Shown here: positions 53,881 to 61,854 of the stretch, piece after piece
Layout of the letters: the number at the start of each line of letters is the position of its first letter
Numbering within the stretch: the stretch's first letter is position 1
Source: Bin18 sp965200355
Lineage (GTDB): Bacteria; Desulfobacterota; Binatia; Bin18
Direction of reading: 5' to 3'
Assembly (NCBI GenBank): GCA_965200355.1
Contig: OZ241351.1
Span: 3,472,001 to 3,536,000, forward strand
Length of the DNA: 64,000 bases
The notes under the pieces: generated by a model
The model's database searches: none
What the model saw: the letters and a program-made list of their open reading frames with translations, nothing else
Told to the model about the DNA's origin: nothing
Program-made: the position numbers and the translations under genes

Positions 53881-54387
53881 TTACCCTCGCGGCTGCGCCT
53901 CTCTGAGGAGCCGGACAATCTCGGGATAGCCTCTGCCCATCGCAACCGCCTCAGGCGTCCAACCATCTCCACTGCCGCCGTTGACCGCGGCCCCTTTGGC
54001 CAGCAGCGCCTCAACGATCTCTCTGTGCCCGTTGTAGACCGCATAGCGCAAGGGCGTGAAGCCGTCCTGATCTTCAATATCGACATCCGCACCGGCTTCG
54101 AGCAACACCTGCACAACGTCGCTCTTCCCGGTGGACGCGGCATATCGGAGGGCCGTTTCTCCGTGCCCCCCAGCCACATTTGGGTCCATACCAGCTTCGA
54201 GCATGAGCTGGACCGATTTCAGATCGCCCATCTGCGCCCGACTCCGAAACGCTTTTTCACTATATTTCACGTTTCGGGCCTTCAACTGAGCCCGTGGGTC
54301 TTCCGCGGGTGCGGGTGCACAGCCAGCGGCCCCCGCGAGCAGAACAAGGACGCTGTAAACAACAGACGTGAAATAGCGCGGTAACAT
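53881..54387 (-). CDS. Ankyrin-repeat lipoprotein
   Basis: A 168-residue lipoprotein: a signal with lipobox (VLVLLAGAAGC) then about 3-4 ankyrin repeats, e.g. GETALRYAASTGKSDVVQVL and DGFTPLRYAVYNGHREIVEA. Probably anchored to a membrane facing the periplasm and binding a protein partner. The ATG at 54387 has GGGGAAGG just upstream. Confidence 0.85.
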   Translation of the reverse strand: MLPRYFTSVVYSVLVLLAGAAGCAPAPAEDPRAQLKARNVKYSEKAFRSRAQMGDLKSVQLMLEAGMDPNVAGGHGETALRYAASTGKSDVVQVLLEAGADVDIEDQDGFTPLRYAVYNGHREIVEALLAKGAAVNGGSGDGWTPEAVAMGRGYPEIVRLLREAQPRG

Positions 54388-54542
54388 TCCTTCCCCTTTC
54401 CAAGGCTTCCTCTCGCCTCTCACCGCCGTTGTCCGCAGTGTGATATATGGCGGCGGAGAGAGCCGGCTCATTTGCCCCTATCACTTACCAGTCCTGGCAG
54501 GACGGGCAAGACCCCGGACGCACCACACCAGATATACCCGCC

Positions 54543-54602
54543 TCCCCTTTTGCCGTCATCCCAAATCCGATAGCCAGTCATCCTGAAGCAGCACTCCGCA
54601 AC
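54543..54602 (+). pseudogene. Short relic resembling the UGSC C-terminus
   Basis: This stretch translates to SPFAVIPNPIASHPEAALRN, matching 14 of 18 residues (F to R) of the UGSC segment YPFAVIPHPIASNTEQALRE at 48768-48830. Most DNA differences are at third codon positions. Flanking sequence does not match and there is no open UGSC frame, so it looks like a decayed fragment of a second, diverged copy. It immediately precedes cobU. Confidence 0.4.
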
Positions 54603-54618
54603 GGTGTCGGGCGGCAAT

Positions 54619-55152
54619 ATGAATATGGTCCCACCTTGCTCTGGTATCACCCTGGTACTCGGCGGTGCGCGCTCGGGCAAGAGCACCTTGGCCGAGAGCC
54701 TGGCCGGTGGCCATAACCAGCGGGTCTATATCGCCACTGCCGAGCGGGTTGACGCTGAGATGGCCCAGCGCATTGAGACGCACCGCCGCCAGCGTGGGGC
54801 TGACTGGCGCACGGTCGAAGCGCCGCTTGAGCTTGCCGCGGCCATTCGGCAGGAGGAGGCCCCCGGCGTCTGCCTGCTAGTTGACTGCCTGACGGTCTGG
54901 CTTGGCAACCTCATGTATTATGGTTGGGCAATCGAAGCGGCCCAGGACGACCTCCTCGATACGCTCAGCAAGGTATCTGGGCCGATAGTCTTGGTCGCCA
55001 ATGAAGTCGGCCTGGGCATCGTGCCGGACAACGCTGCGACGCGCGCTTTCCGCGACCACGCCGGCCGGCTCAACCAAGCCGTCGCCCGGTTGGCAGAGCG
55101 GGTCTATTTTGTGGCCGCGGGTCTCCCCGTCCGGCTCAAAGGGCCGGCCTAA
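54619..55152 (+). CDS. cobU: Adenosylcobinamide kinase / adenosylcobinamide-phosphate guanylyltransferase
   Basis: A 177-residue CobU/CobP: P-loop GGARSGKSTLAE at residues about 13-24, the guanylylated His in ETHRRQRGADW, DCLTVWLGN, and VANEVGLGIVPDN. It makes adenosyl-GDP-cobinamide in nucleotide-loop assembly of B12. No ribosome site is evident. GTG 54604 and ATG 54625 are other possible starts. It is convergent with cobS. Confidence 0.93.
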   Translation: MNMVPPCSGITLVLGGARSGKSTLAESLAGGHNQRVYIATAERVDAEMAQRIETHRRQRGADWRTVEAPLELAAAIRQEEAPGVCLLVDCLTVWLGNLMYYGWAIEAAQDDLLDTLSKVSGPIVLVANEVGLGIVPDNAATRAFRDHAGRLNQAVARLAERVYFVAAGLPVRLKGPA

Positions 55153-55172
55153 ACATCGCTGGCGCACGGCCG

Positions 55173-55949
55173 TCACGGCGACGCTATCAGCCCAACGACT
55201 CCGAGATACATCCCTAACTCGCTCATTTGCTGGACGCTGCCGAGACAGTCTCCGGTATAGCCCCCCAGCCGACGCTCGTACACGCGACGCATGGCGAGAT
55301 GCCCTACGCTCAGCCCGATGAGGCCGGCGGGAATCACGCTATACGCTCCGGCTATACCCAGCCCAGCCAGCGCGGCCGCCCCGGTTGCCAGGGCAAAGAG
55401 CAGGCTCCCTGGATGCGGTGTTTCGGTCACCGGTGTGGCCGTGCCAGCGTCCCGGACATACTGGCTTGTGGCAATCACGAGCACGACGGAGGACCGGCTG
55501 GAGGCGTGCGCGGCAATCAGCAGCCACGGGACAAGAGAGGACGGGAGCGCGCCCAGAGCCAGCATTTTCGCGGCCAGCATCAGCCCCAGCCCGGCCACGC
55601 CATAGGTTCCGAGTCGGCTGTCGCGCATGATGGCGAGCGCTTTCTCCCGCTCCAGGCTGCCGCCGAGTCCGTCGCAAACGTCTGCAAAGCCGTCCTCGTG
55701 CAGGGCCCCGGTCGCAAGCAACGAGGCCGCGGTGGACAGAACAAGCGCCAGGCCCAGCGGAAAAATCAGAGCGGCCAGCCAGAATATGCCGCCCGCAAAT
55801 GCGCCGATCAAGACGCCGACGAGCGGGTAGTAGCGCACAGTAGCGGCCAGCCTGTCCTCAGAGAAGACACCCGGCACCCGGACCGGCCAGCGCGTCAGGA
55901 ATTGGACGGCAAGCAGGAATGCCTCAAGTTCCCGACGGGCCCCACTCAT
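55173..55949 (-). CDS. cobS: Adenosylcobinamide-GDP ribazoletransferase (cobalamin synthase)
   Basis: A 258-residue, multi-helix membrane enzyme joining adenosyl-GDP-cobinamide and alpha-ribazole. Signatures: AVQFLTRWPV near the N-terminus, ALHEDGFADVCDGLGGS (metal-binding acidic loop), RDSRLGTYGV, and GGYTGDCLGSVQQMSE. Its ATG at 55949 overlaps the cobT stop by 4 nt, indicating coupling. Confidence 0.94.
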   Translation of the reverse strand: MSGARRELEAFLLAVQFLTRWPVRVPGVFSEDRLAATVRYYPLVGVLIGAFAGGIFWLAALIFPLGLALVLSTAASLLATGALHEDGFADVCDGLGGSLEREKALAIMRDSRLGTYGVAGLGLMLAAKMLALGALPSSLVPWLLIAAHASSRSSVVLVIATSQYVRDAGTATPVTETPHPGSLLFALATGAAALAGLGIAGAYSVIPAGLIGLSVGHLAMRRVYERRLGGYTGDCLGSVQQMSELGMYLGVVGLIASP

Positions 55950-56971
55950 GCCTTTGCTCCGCTGACGCCAGCGGCCTCGAAAGTTGCCATATCCGACAGC
56001 ATGGCCGCGGCGCATTTGAGGAGCGGCCAGGCCAGCAGCGCCCCGGTGCCTTCACCCAGACGCATATCCAGGTCAAGCACCGGGCGGATAGCGAGGGCTT
56101 CAAGCACCGCGCGGTGGCCTGGCTCGGCAGAGCGATGGGCGCAGACGAGGTAGTCTCGCAACGGCGGGGCAAGCTCGACCGCGGCCATCGCCGCGGCGCT
56201 GGCGATAAAGCCATCGACCAGCACCACCGCTCCGGCCTGGGCCGCGCCAATGAACGCCCCGGCCAGCATCACCAGCTCAAAGCCCCCGTACTCGCGTAGC
56301 GCTCTGGACGCCTCAAGCCGGGCCGGCGTGCGGGCCGCGGCGCGTGCGAGGACCGCGCGCTTGTGTGCCAGCCCGGTGGCGTCCAGCCCGGTGCCGCAGC
56401 CGACCAGCGCATCAAGCCCAACGCCGGTGAGCTTGTGGACAATAAGGCTTGCGGATGAGGTATTGGCGATCCCCATTTCGCCGAACGCCGTGGTCGCCGC
56501 GGCGCTGTGCGCGCCAATCTCACGGCCCCGGTCGAGTGCGGTCTCACACTGTTCCGGCGTCATGGCCGCCTCCACAGCGCTGTTCCGGGTGCCGGCCTCA
56601 ATGCGCCGCAGGGTGAGTCCGGGAGTGTGGACCGCTGCGCCAGCAACGCCGGCATCAACCACGTGCAGTTCCACACCGTTCACGCGCGCAAAGACATTTG
56701 CCGCCGCCCCGCCCGCGAGAAAATTGCTGAGCATCTGCCGCGTCACCTCTTGCGGATAGGCAGACACGCCCTCAGCCGCTATCCCGTGGTCACCCGCAAA
56801 AATAATCAGGCGACAGCGGTCCAGTCGTGGCGTCAGCGTATCCTGGATGCGGGCGACCTGGGCGGCCAGCGTCTCGATAACGCCCAGCGCCCCGCGCGGC
56901 TTGGTCTTGGCGTCAAGCGCGTGCTGTATGGCGGCATCCCGCGCGTGGGAAACGGGCCGAACATCAAACAT
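55946..56971 (-). CDS. cobT: Nicotinate-nucleotide-dimethylbenzimidazole phosphoribosyltransferase
   Basis: A 341-residue enzyme activating the lower-ligand base of B12 to alpha-ribazole phosphate. Motifs: KPRGALGVIETLAAQ, AGDHGIAAEGVSAYPQEVT, GEMGIANTSSAS, and the catalytic Glu in LDMRLGEGTGALLAWPL. The ATG at 56971 (MFDVRP) has GAGGG upstream; a GTG at 56995 is possible. cobT-cobS are transcribed away from cobO. Confidence 0.94.
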   Translation of the reverse strand: MFDVRPVSHARDAAIQHALDAKTKPRGALGVIETLAAQVARIQDTLTPRLDRCRLIIFAGDHGIAAEGVSAYPQEVTRQMLSNFLAGGAAANVFARVNGVELHVVDAGVAGAAVHTPGLTLRRIEAGTRNSAVEAAMTPEQCETALDRGREIGAHSAAATTAFGEMGIANTSSASLIVHKLTGVGLDALVGCGTGLDATGLAHKRAVLARAAARTPARLEASRALREYGGFELVMLAGAFIGAAQAGAVVLVDGFIASAAAMAAVELAPPLRDYLVCAHRSAEPGHRAVLEALAIRPVLDLDMRLGEGTGALLAWPLLKCAAAMLSDMATFEAAGVSGAKA

Positions 56972-57209
56972 GAGCAGATTCCCTCGGCTGGCCACCCTGC
57001 ATGACCGGCATCATTTGTCCGACGAGTGGCATGAGTGCGGCATCGTCTTCCGGCTTTTCTATTCTCTGAAGATGTCGGAATGGGTTCCGGTGCGGAGAAA
57101 TATAGGACCCTCAGAGTCCCATGTCCAAACGAGGAGCCAGTCTGGTTCGATATGACACTCCCAGCACGAAGACCATTGTCCGCTCAGGCGATGGGGTTTA
57201 TGGCTTTTA

Positions 57210-57419
57210 TCAGAGGATATCGTCTATCATTTCTTTGACGCTATTGTAGCGCGTGACCTCACCAGCCCGTAACTGTCGCAAGGCTTCCAGGCTGTCATCA
57301 TTCGGGATTTTTGAGTCGCGGTTCCTCCGAGTTGGTTTTCTCTGAGCCCGCTCAGAAGTTCCGCTCAGCCGGCTCAGCGCAGACTTTCCTTCGGCACCAT
57401 ACGAGCGTTCGTCAGCCAT
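57210..57419 (-). CDS. Possible antitoxin-like small protein
   Basis: A 69-residue frame whose C-terminal half (LEALRQLRAGEVTRYNSVKE) resembles RelB/StbD-type antitoxins, which often carry a GEV.xx.SVxE pattern. The N-terminal half is basic and unpatterned. No intact toxin frame follows, so it may be a solitary or broken toxin-antitoxin remnant. It lies in the 742-nt stretch 56972-57713 between divergent cobT and cobO, which otherwise holds only hairpins. Confidence 0.4.
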   Translation of the reverse strand: MADERSYGAEGKSALSRLSGTSERAQRKPTRRNRDSKIPNDDSLEALRQLRAGEVTRYNSVKEMIDDIL

Positions 57420-57551
57420 ACTTCCGGTCTCCTTTCGTCGGTTTTCCTTCCTGCACTAGACGGACCGAGGTCAATTCTTATGCAAAGGGAGCGGACATAC
57501 ACCACCCGCTAGATGTGGTGAGTGCCGGCCCCAGCGACCCCAAACGCTGCC

Positions 57552-57594
57552 CTGACACATGTCAGTCTGCATATATCTTGACAGCTTAGTCAAG
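57552..57594 (+). repeat. Two inverted repeats in the cobO leader region
   Basis: CTGACA-CA-TGTCAG (57552-57565) is a compact palindrome that could be an operator. CTTGAC-6 nt-GTCAAG (57577-57594) is a second one. Both lie 120-160 nt upstream of cobO, in sequence without coding potential. Confidence 0.4.
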
Positions 57595-57615
57595 CCTCGA
57601 GGCGGGCGGAGACAC

Positions 57616-57678
57616 CCCCAGCCAAAGCACTCGGGCGCAAGGGCGCGCGGCTGGGGAGCCAGCCTTGACTTTGGCTGG
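57616..57678 (+). promoter_or_regulatory. Self-pairing RNA leader element upstream of cobO
   Basis: CCAGCCAAAG (57618-57627) is perfectly complementary to CTTTGGCTGG (57669-57678). Inside lie GCGC-AAGG-GCGC (57635-57646) and GGCTGG-GGAG-CCAGCC (57649-57664), giving a three-way-junction fold. An alternative fold pairs CCCCAGCC (57616-57623) with GGCTGGGG (57649-57656), leaving CCAGCC (57659-57664) to pair with GGCTGG (57673-57678). Mutually exclusive pairings just before a start codon suggest a regulatory switch. It does not show the conserved B12 riboswitch core. Confidence 0.45.
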
Positions 57679-57713
57679 ATGGTTTGTATGTATGGGGCCT
57701 GCATGTGAAGCCC

Positions 57714-58316
57714 ATGGACACCGCCGCTGAACATCGGGAAAAGATGAAAGCCCTGCAAGCCGAGCATCGCCGCAAAGTAGACGCGGCCCAGCACCCAGGG
57801 CGAGGTCTGGTGCTGGTCTATACCGGCGACGGGAAAGGCAAATCAAGCTCCGCCTTTGGTGTGATTGCCCGGGCGCTCGGCTGGGGCAAGCAGGTCGGCG
57901 TCGTCCAGTTCATCAAGGGTAAGTGGATAACCGGCGAGCGGAAATTCTTCGCCGGATTTCCCGACCAACTCGTCTGGCACTGTATGGGCGACGGGTTTAC
58001 CTGGAACACGCAGGACCGCGACCGTGACACCGAAGCCGCCGAGGCGGCCTTTGCCAAGGCGCGGGCGCTGCTGGAAAGCGGCGACTATGATCTGGTCGTG
58101 CTGGACGAAATCAATATCGCGCTCCGCTATGACTATCTGTCCGTCGCAAGCGTCCTTGAGGGGCTCAAAGCCCGCTCAACCCGAACGAGTGTGATTCTGA
58201 CCGGTCGCGACGCCAAACCGGAGCTTCAGGCCTATGCCGACCTCGTTAGCGAGATGCGCGAGGTGAAGCATCCTTTCAAAGCCGGTATCAAAGCCCAGCA
58301 TGGGATCGATTTCTGA
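57714..58316 (+). CDS. cobO: Cob(I)yrinic acid a,c-diamide adenosyltransferase
   Basis: A 200-residue CobO/BtuR-type ATP:corrinoid adenosyltransferase. P-loop YTGDGKGKSSSAFG near residue 36, then QFIKGKWITGE and VLDEINIALRY. It attaches the upper adenosyl ligand and serves both synthesis and salvage. The start is uncertain: ATG 57714 is preferred, ATG 57684 is possible. It overlaps btuF by 17 nt. Confidence 0.94.
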   Translation: MDTAAEHREKMKALQAEHRRKVDAAQHPGRGLVLVYTGDGKGKSSSAFGVIARALGWGKQVGVVQFIKGKWITGERKFFAGFPDQLVWHCMGDGFTWNTQDRDRDTEAAEAAFAKARALLESGDYDLVVLDEINIALRYDYLSVASVLEGLKARSTRTSVILTGRDAKPELQAYADLVSEMREVKHPFKAGIKAQHGIDF

Positions 58317-59151
58317 GGCGGTGTCCCGGCTGACCGCCCTCGTCGTTCTCGTCGGCCTAGCCGCATGCAGCCCAGCCGAGCAGCCGCACCGCGTGGACCA
58401 GCCGACACGCATCGTCAGCCTTGACTACTGCGCCGATCAATACGTCCTCAAGCTGGCCCCGCGGGAGCACATCCTGGCGGTCTCGCCCGACGCTGAGAAA
58501 ACCTTTTCCTATATGCGGGGCGACGCCAAGGGGCTGAGGCATATTCGCCCCCGGGCCGAAGACGTGCTCGTCCTGCAACCCGATGTGGTGGTTCGCTCCT
58601 ACGGCGGGGGGCCGCACGTCACCGGGTTTGTCGAGCGCATGGGCACCCCAGTGCTGCAAATCGGCTTTACCAGCGACCTCGACGACGTGAGAGACACGCT
58701 CACAGCCGTGGCAGAAGGGCTGGGCCAGCCGGAGCGCGGCACGGCAATCATCGCCGAGATGGACGCGCGGCTGGCTGCCCTACGCGCCCTCCCGGACGCG
58801 CCGTCGGCGCTGTATATGACGCCGGCTGGGGTGACGAGCGGGCCTGGAACCCTGGTCCACGAGATGCTGACCGCCGCCGGCTTGGTCAACTTTCAGCAGG
58901 AGCCCGGCTGGCGGTCCCTGCCACTCGAACGCTTAGCCCATGAACACCCCGACCTCGTGGCGGCTGTCATCTGGGGAGCCACGAATCACGCTGACAATTG
59001 GAGCGCCGCCCGCCACCCTATCGCCCGCCACCCGCTTCGCCAGCGGCCCGTCGTTTCGCTTGAGGGAGCCTGGGTGGCCTGTGGCGGCTGGTTTCTGCTC
59101 GATGCCATTGAGGCGCTGGCGCTGACAGGCGCTGGAGAGACCGCGCAGTGA
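58300..59151 (+). CDS. btuF: Cobalamin ABC transporter substrate-binding lipoprotein (BtuF-like)
   Basis: A 283-residue binding protein with a lipoprotein signal (ALVVLVGLAAC) and the two-lobe PeriBP_2 pattern (RIVSLDYCADQYVLKLAP, LVLQPDVVVRSYGG, GTLVHEMLTAAG). The cobalamin substrate is inferred from the surrounding cob genes. It overlaps the permease gene by 4 nt. Confidence 0.88.
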   Translation: MGSISEAVSRLTALVVLVGLAACSPAEQPHRVDQPTRIVSLDYCADQYVLKLAPREHILAVSPDAEKTFSYMRGDAKGLRHIRPRAEDVLVLQPDVVVRSYGGGPHVTGFVERMGTPVLQIGFTSDLDDVRDTLTAVAEGLGQPERGTAIIAEMDARLAALRALPDAPSALYMTPAGVTSGPGTLVHEMLTAAGLVNFQQEPGWRSLPLERLAHEHPDLVAAVIWGATNHADNWSAARHPIARHPLRQRPVVSLEGAWVACGGWFLLDAIEALALTGAGETAQ

Positions 59152-60137
59152 CCGCCAGTGGGCTCAATTTTGCCTTGGCCACGACCGCGGTCGCCGCGCT
59201 GGGGGCCGCCTGTTTTCTCGGGACAACCCCCATGGGCGCACCCCGCGTACTGGCCGCGTTCCTGGGGCAGGCCCCGGTGGGCGACAGTCTGGTCGTGTGG
59301 CAGATCCGCTTGCCGCGCGCCCTGGCCGCGTTCGTGGTCGGCACCGCGCTGGGGGCGAGTGGCGCCGCCATGCAGGGCCTGCTGCGCAACCCGCTTGCCG
59401 AGCCTGGAGTCTTGGGCGTCTCGGCCTCGGCCTCTCTGGGGGCGACGTTTGTGCTGTACTACGGATTCGCCGCGGCCTGGGGGTATAGCGTACCAGTGGC
59501 CGCCATCACCGGGGCGGCCGCGGCCGCGACCCTGATCGCCCTTGTCGCGGTTCACACCTCATCGGTGGTCACCCTCATTCTGGTCGGTGTCGGTCTGTCA
59601 AGCTTCGCCGGGGCGGCCATGTCGCTGCTGATGAATCTTGCCCCCAATCCGTTCTCGCTGGCGGATATGGTGAACTGGATGCTCGGCTCCGTCGCCAACC
59701 GCAGTATTGACGACCTGGCGCTGACCGTCCCGTTTATGGCGCTCGGCCTGGCCATACTCTTCGCGACCCGCCGGGGCCTGTCGGCGCTCACCCTGGGCGA
59801 GGAAGCCGCCATTGGCGTGGGCCTCAATCTCCGCCGCCAGCGCTTGGCGGTTGTGCTGGGCACCGGGCTGGCGACCGGCGCGGCCGTCGCGCTCGCCGGC
59901 GCCATAGGTTTTGTCGGTATTATCGCGCCCCATATTGTGCGCCCGCGCGTCGGTCACGACCCGGCGCGCAGCCTGCTGCCGTCAGCGCTCCTCGCCGGGC
60001 TCGTCCTCGTCCTTGCCGACATCGCGGTCCGTCTGTTGCCCACCAGCTCGGAGTTGAAGCTGGGTGTGGTGGCCGCTTTTATCGGCGCGCCCGTCTTTGT
60101 CTGGATCACTCTCCAGCGGAGGGCGGTCCGTGACTGA
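59148..60137 (+). CDS. btuC: ABC transporter permease, BtuC/FecCD family
   Basis: A 329-residue, about 10-helix permease. Family marks: RLPRALAAFVVGTALGASGAAMQ, GLLRNPLAEPGVLGVSASA, and GFVGIIAPHIVRPRVGHD (contact loop for the ATPase). It starts with GTG 59148. The probable role is B12 or cobinamide import across the inner membrane with btuF and btuD. Confidence 0.92.
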   Translation: MTASGLNFALATTAVAALGAACFLGTTPMGAPRVLAAFLGQAPVGDSLVVWQIRLPRALAAFVVGTALGASGAAMQGLLRNPLAEPGVLGVSASASLGATFVLYYGFAAAWGYSVPVAAITGAAAAATLIALVAVHTSSVVTLILVGVGLSSFAGAAMSLLMNLAPNPFSLADMVNWMLGSVANRSIDDLALTVPFMALGLAILFATRRGLSALTLGEEAAIGVGLNLRRQRLAVVLGTGLATGAAVALAGAIGFVGIIAPHIVRPRVGHDPARSLLPSALLAGLVLVLADIAVRLLPTSSELKLGVVAAFIGAPVFVWITLQRRAVRD

Positions 60138-60903
60138 ACTGTGCGCAAAGAACGTGACGGTCAGCGTCGGTCGGGCGACGCTCGTGGAGGCGGTGTCCTT
60201 CAGCCTGCGCTCCGGTGAGTTCGTCGCCCTGCTCGGACCGAATGGGGCCGGCAAGACCACCTTGCTCCGCGCCACACTGGGTCTCGGACCTCTTTCCGCA
60301 GGATCAGCCACGCTAGACGGCACGACTACGGCCGGCCTGTCGTCCGTGGAACGGGCGCGTCGCGTCGGCTATCTTCCTCAAGTCCGCCCGCTCGCGTGGC
60401 CCAATACGGTGCGTGATGTGGTCGCGCTCGGACGGTTCGCCTATGGCGCGGCACTCGGACGACTGCGGGCCAAGGATGCCGAAGCGGTTGAGCGGGCGGT
60501 GGCGGCCTGCGACCTTGCGGACCTCGCCCACCGCCGCACCGATACCTTGTCCGGCGGGGAACTCGCCCGGGTGCACTGTGCCCGAGCCTTTGCCGCCGAG
60601 ACTCCGCTGCTCGTTGCCGACGAGCCGACCGCGGCCCTGGACCTGCGCCACCAGTTTCAGGTCATGGCTCTCCTGCGGCATTTTGTGGACGCAGGTGGCG
60701 GTGTGTTGGTCGTCCTGCACGACGTGGGGCTGGCCGTCCGCTTTGCCGACCGGCTCCTGTGGATGAAAGATGGGGCCATCCTTGCGGACGGTCCGCCCGA
60801 AGAGACCCTGACCGTGGACCGGATACGGACGGTCTACGGTATGCAGGCGCGGGTTGAGCGGCAGGGCCCCGCCTGGAGCGTACAGATTGAAGGGGTGGCC
60901 TGA
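60130..60903 (+). CDS. btuD: ABC transporter ATP-binding protein, BtuD-like
   Basis: A 257-residue ATPase: Walker A GPNGAGKTTLLRAT, Q-loop VGYLPQVRPL, signature LSGGELARVHCARAFA, Walker B LLVADEPTAALD, and switch His in VVLHDVGLAV. The GTG at 60130 overlaps the btuC stop (GTGACTGA). The open frame upstream (from 60064) is shadow of btuC. Confidence 0.93.
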   Translation: MTELCAKNVTVSVGRATLVEAVSFSLRSGEFVALLGPNGAGKTTLLRATLGLGPLSAGSATLDGTTTAGLSSVERARRVGYLPQVRPLAWPNTVRDVVALGRFAYGAALGRLRAKDAEAVERAVAACDLADLAHRRTDTLSGGELARVHCARAFAAETPLLVADEPTAALDLRHQFQVMALLRHFVDAGGGVLVVLHDVGLAVRFADRLLWMKDGAILADGPPEETLTVDRIRTVYGMQARVERQGPAWSVQIEGVA

Positions 60904-60905
60904 GC

Positions 60906-61854
60906 GTGTCGTCGGCCCTGCTTATGTTGGGGGCATTCTTGGTCGAATCTGTCTGCGGCTGGCCGGACGGGCTCTACCGTCGCATCCGTCACCCGGTGGT
61001 CTGGTCGGCACCCTGATCTCTGCGCTTGAAGCAACCTTAATCTGGCCCGTTTCTCCCCCACCGTGCGCCGCGCGCTCGGGATGCTGACAACGCTCGTTGT
61101 TGTGAGCGTGGCCACCCTGGTCGCTTCCCTGCTCGTTATCCTTCTGCCAGAAACGCCGGTCGGTTTCGCGCTCGAAGTGGGAGCGGCTTCCAGTCTCCTG
61201 GCCGGCCGGAGTCTGTATGGCCACGTCCTGCGTGTTACCCAACATCTGGAACACGGCAAGCTGGAAGCGGCACGCCAGGCGGTCGGTCATATTGTCAGCC
61301 GCAACCCCACCCCACTCGACACCGCCGGCGTTGCGCGAGCGAATCTGGAGAGTCTGGCCGAGAACACTTCTGACGGTGTTATCGCCCCGCTCTTCTGGGG
61401 CTGTCTGCTCGGCTTGCCAGGACTCACCGCCTATAAGGCTATCAATACGCTGGATTCCATGCTCGGCTACCGAACCGACCGTCTGTGGGCGTTCGGCGGC
61501 TTTGCCGCCCGGCTCGACGACGCCGCCAACCTGATTCCGGCTCGACTCACGGGCGGCCTCATTGCGCTGGCGAGTTTCAGACTCGCCAGTGTTCGCGTCA
61601 TGCTCCGCGACGCCCGCAACCACCGCTCACCCAATACCGGCTGGCCGGAGAGCGCCATGGCCGGGGCGCTCGACGTGCGGCTGGGCGGCCCGCGCGTGTA
61701 TGCGGGTTCTGAGACGGCTGACCCGTGGTTGAATGCAGCCGCCCCCGACCCCCGCCCAAGCGACACCCGGCGCCGGCTGCGTCTCTACGTGCGGACCCTG
61801 CTGCTGGCGGCCCTGCTCCTGCTCGCCCTGGCGGTCGGGGGAGCCCAGCCGTGA
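60906..61854 (+). pseudogene. cbiB: Adenosylcobinamide-phosphate synthase CbiB/CobD, frameshifted
   Basis: The protein is readable only across three frames. Frame 1 from GTG 60906 gives VESVCGWPDGLYRRIRHPVV and stops at 61016-61018. Frame 2 carries GTLISALEAT. Frame 3 from about 61033 gives NLARFSPTVRRALGML and the intact remainder (RNPTPLDTAGVARANLESLA, ENTSDGVIAPLFWG). Two single-base deletions, near 60998 (after HPVVW) and near 61033 (after EAT), would restore one continuous CbiB of about 317 residues. Either the gene is inactivated or these are assembly errors. The enzyme attaches the aminopropanol arm using the product of the next gene. Confidence 0.85.

Noticed and set aside
57420..57713. 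Cobalamin riboswitch upstream of cobO
   Set aside because: The conserved B12-box core (GCCACTG and surrounding boxes) is not present. Only simple hairpins and the self-pairing element are seen. A covariance search would settle it.
60998..61035. Programmed frameshifting in cbiB
   Set aside because: No slippery heptamer or stimulatory structure is evident, and two separate shifts in the same direction are more simply explained by two base deletions.
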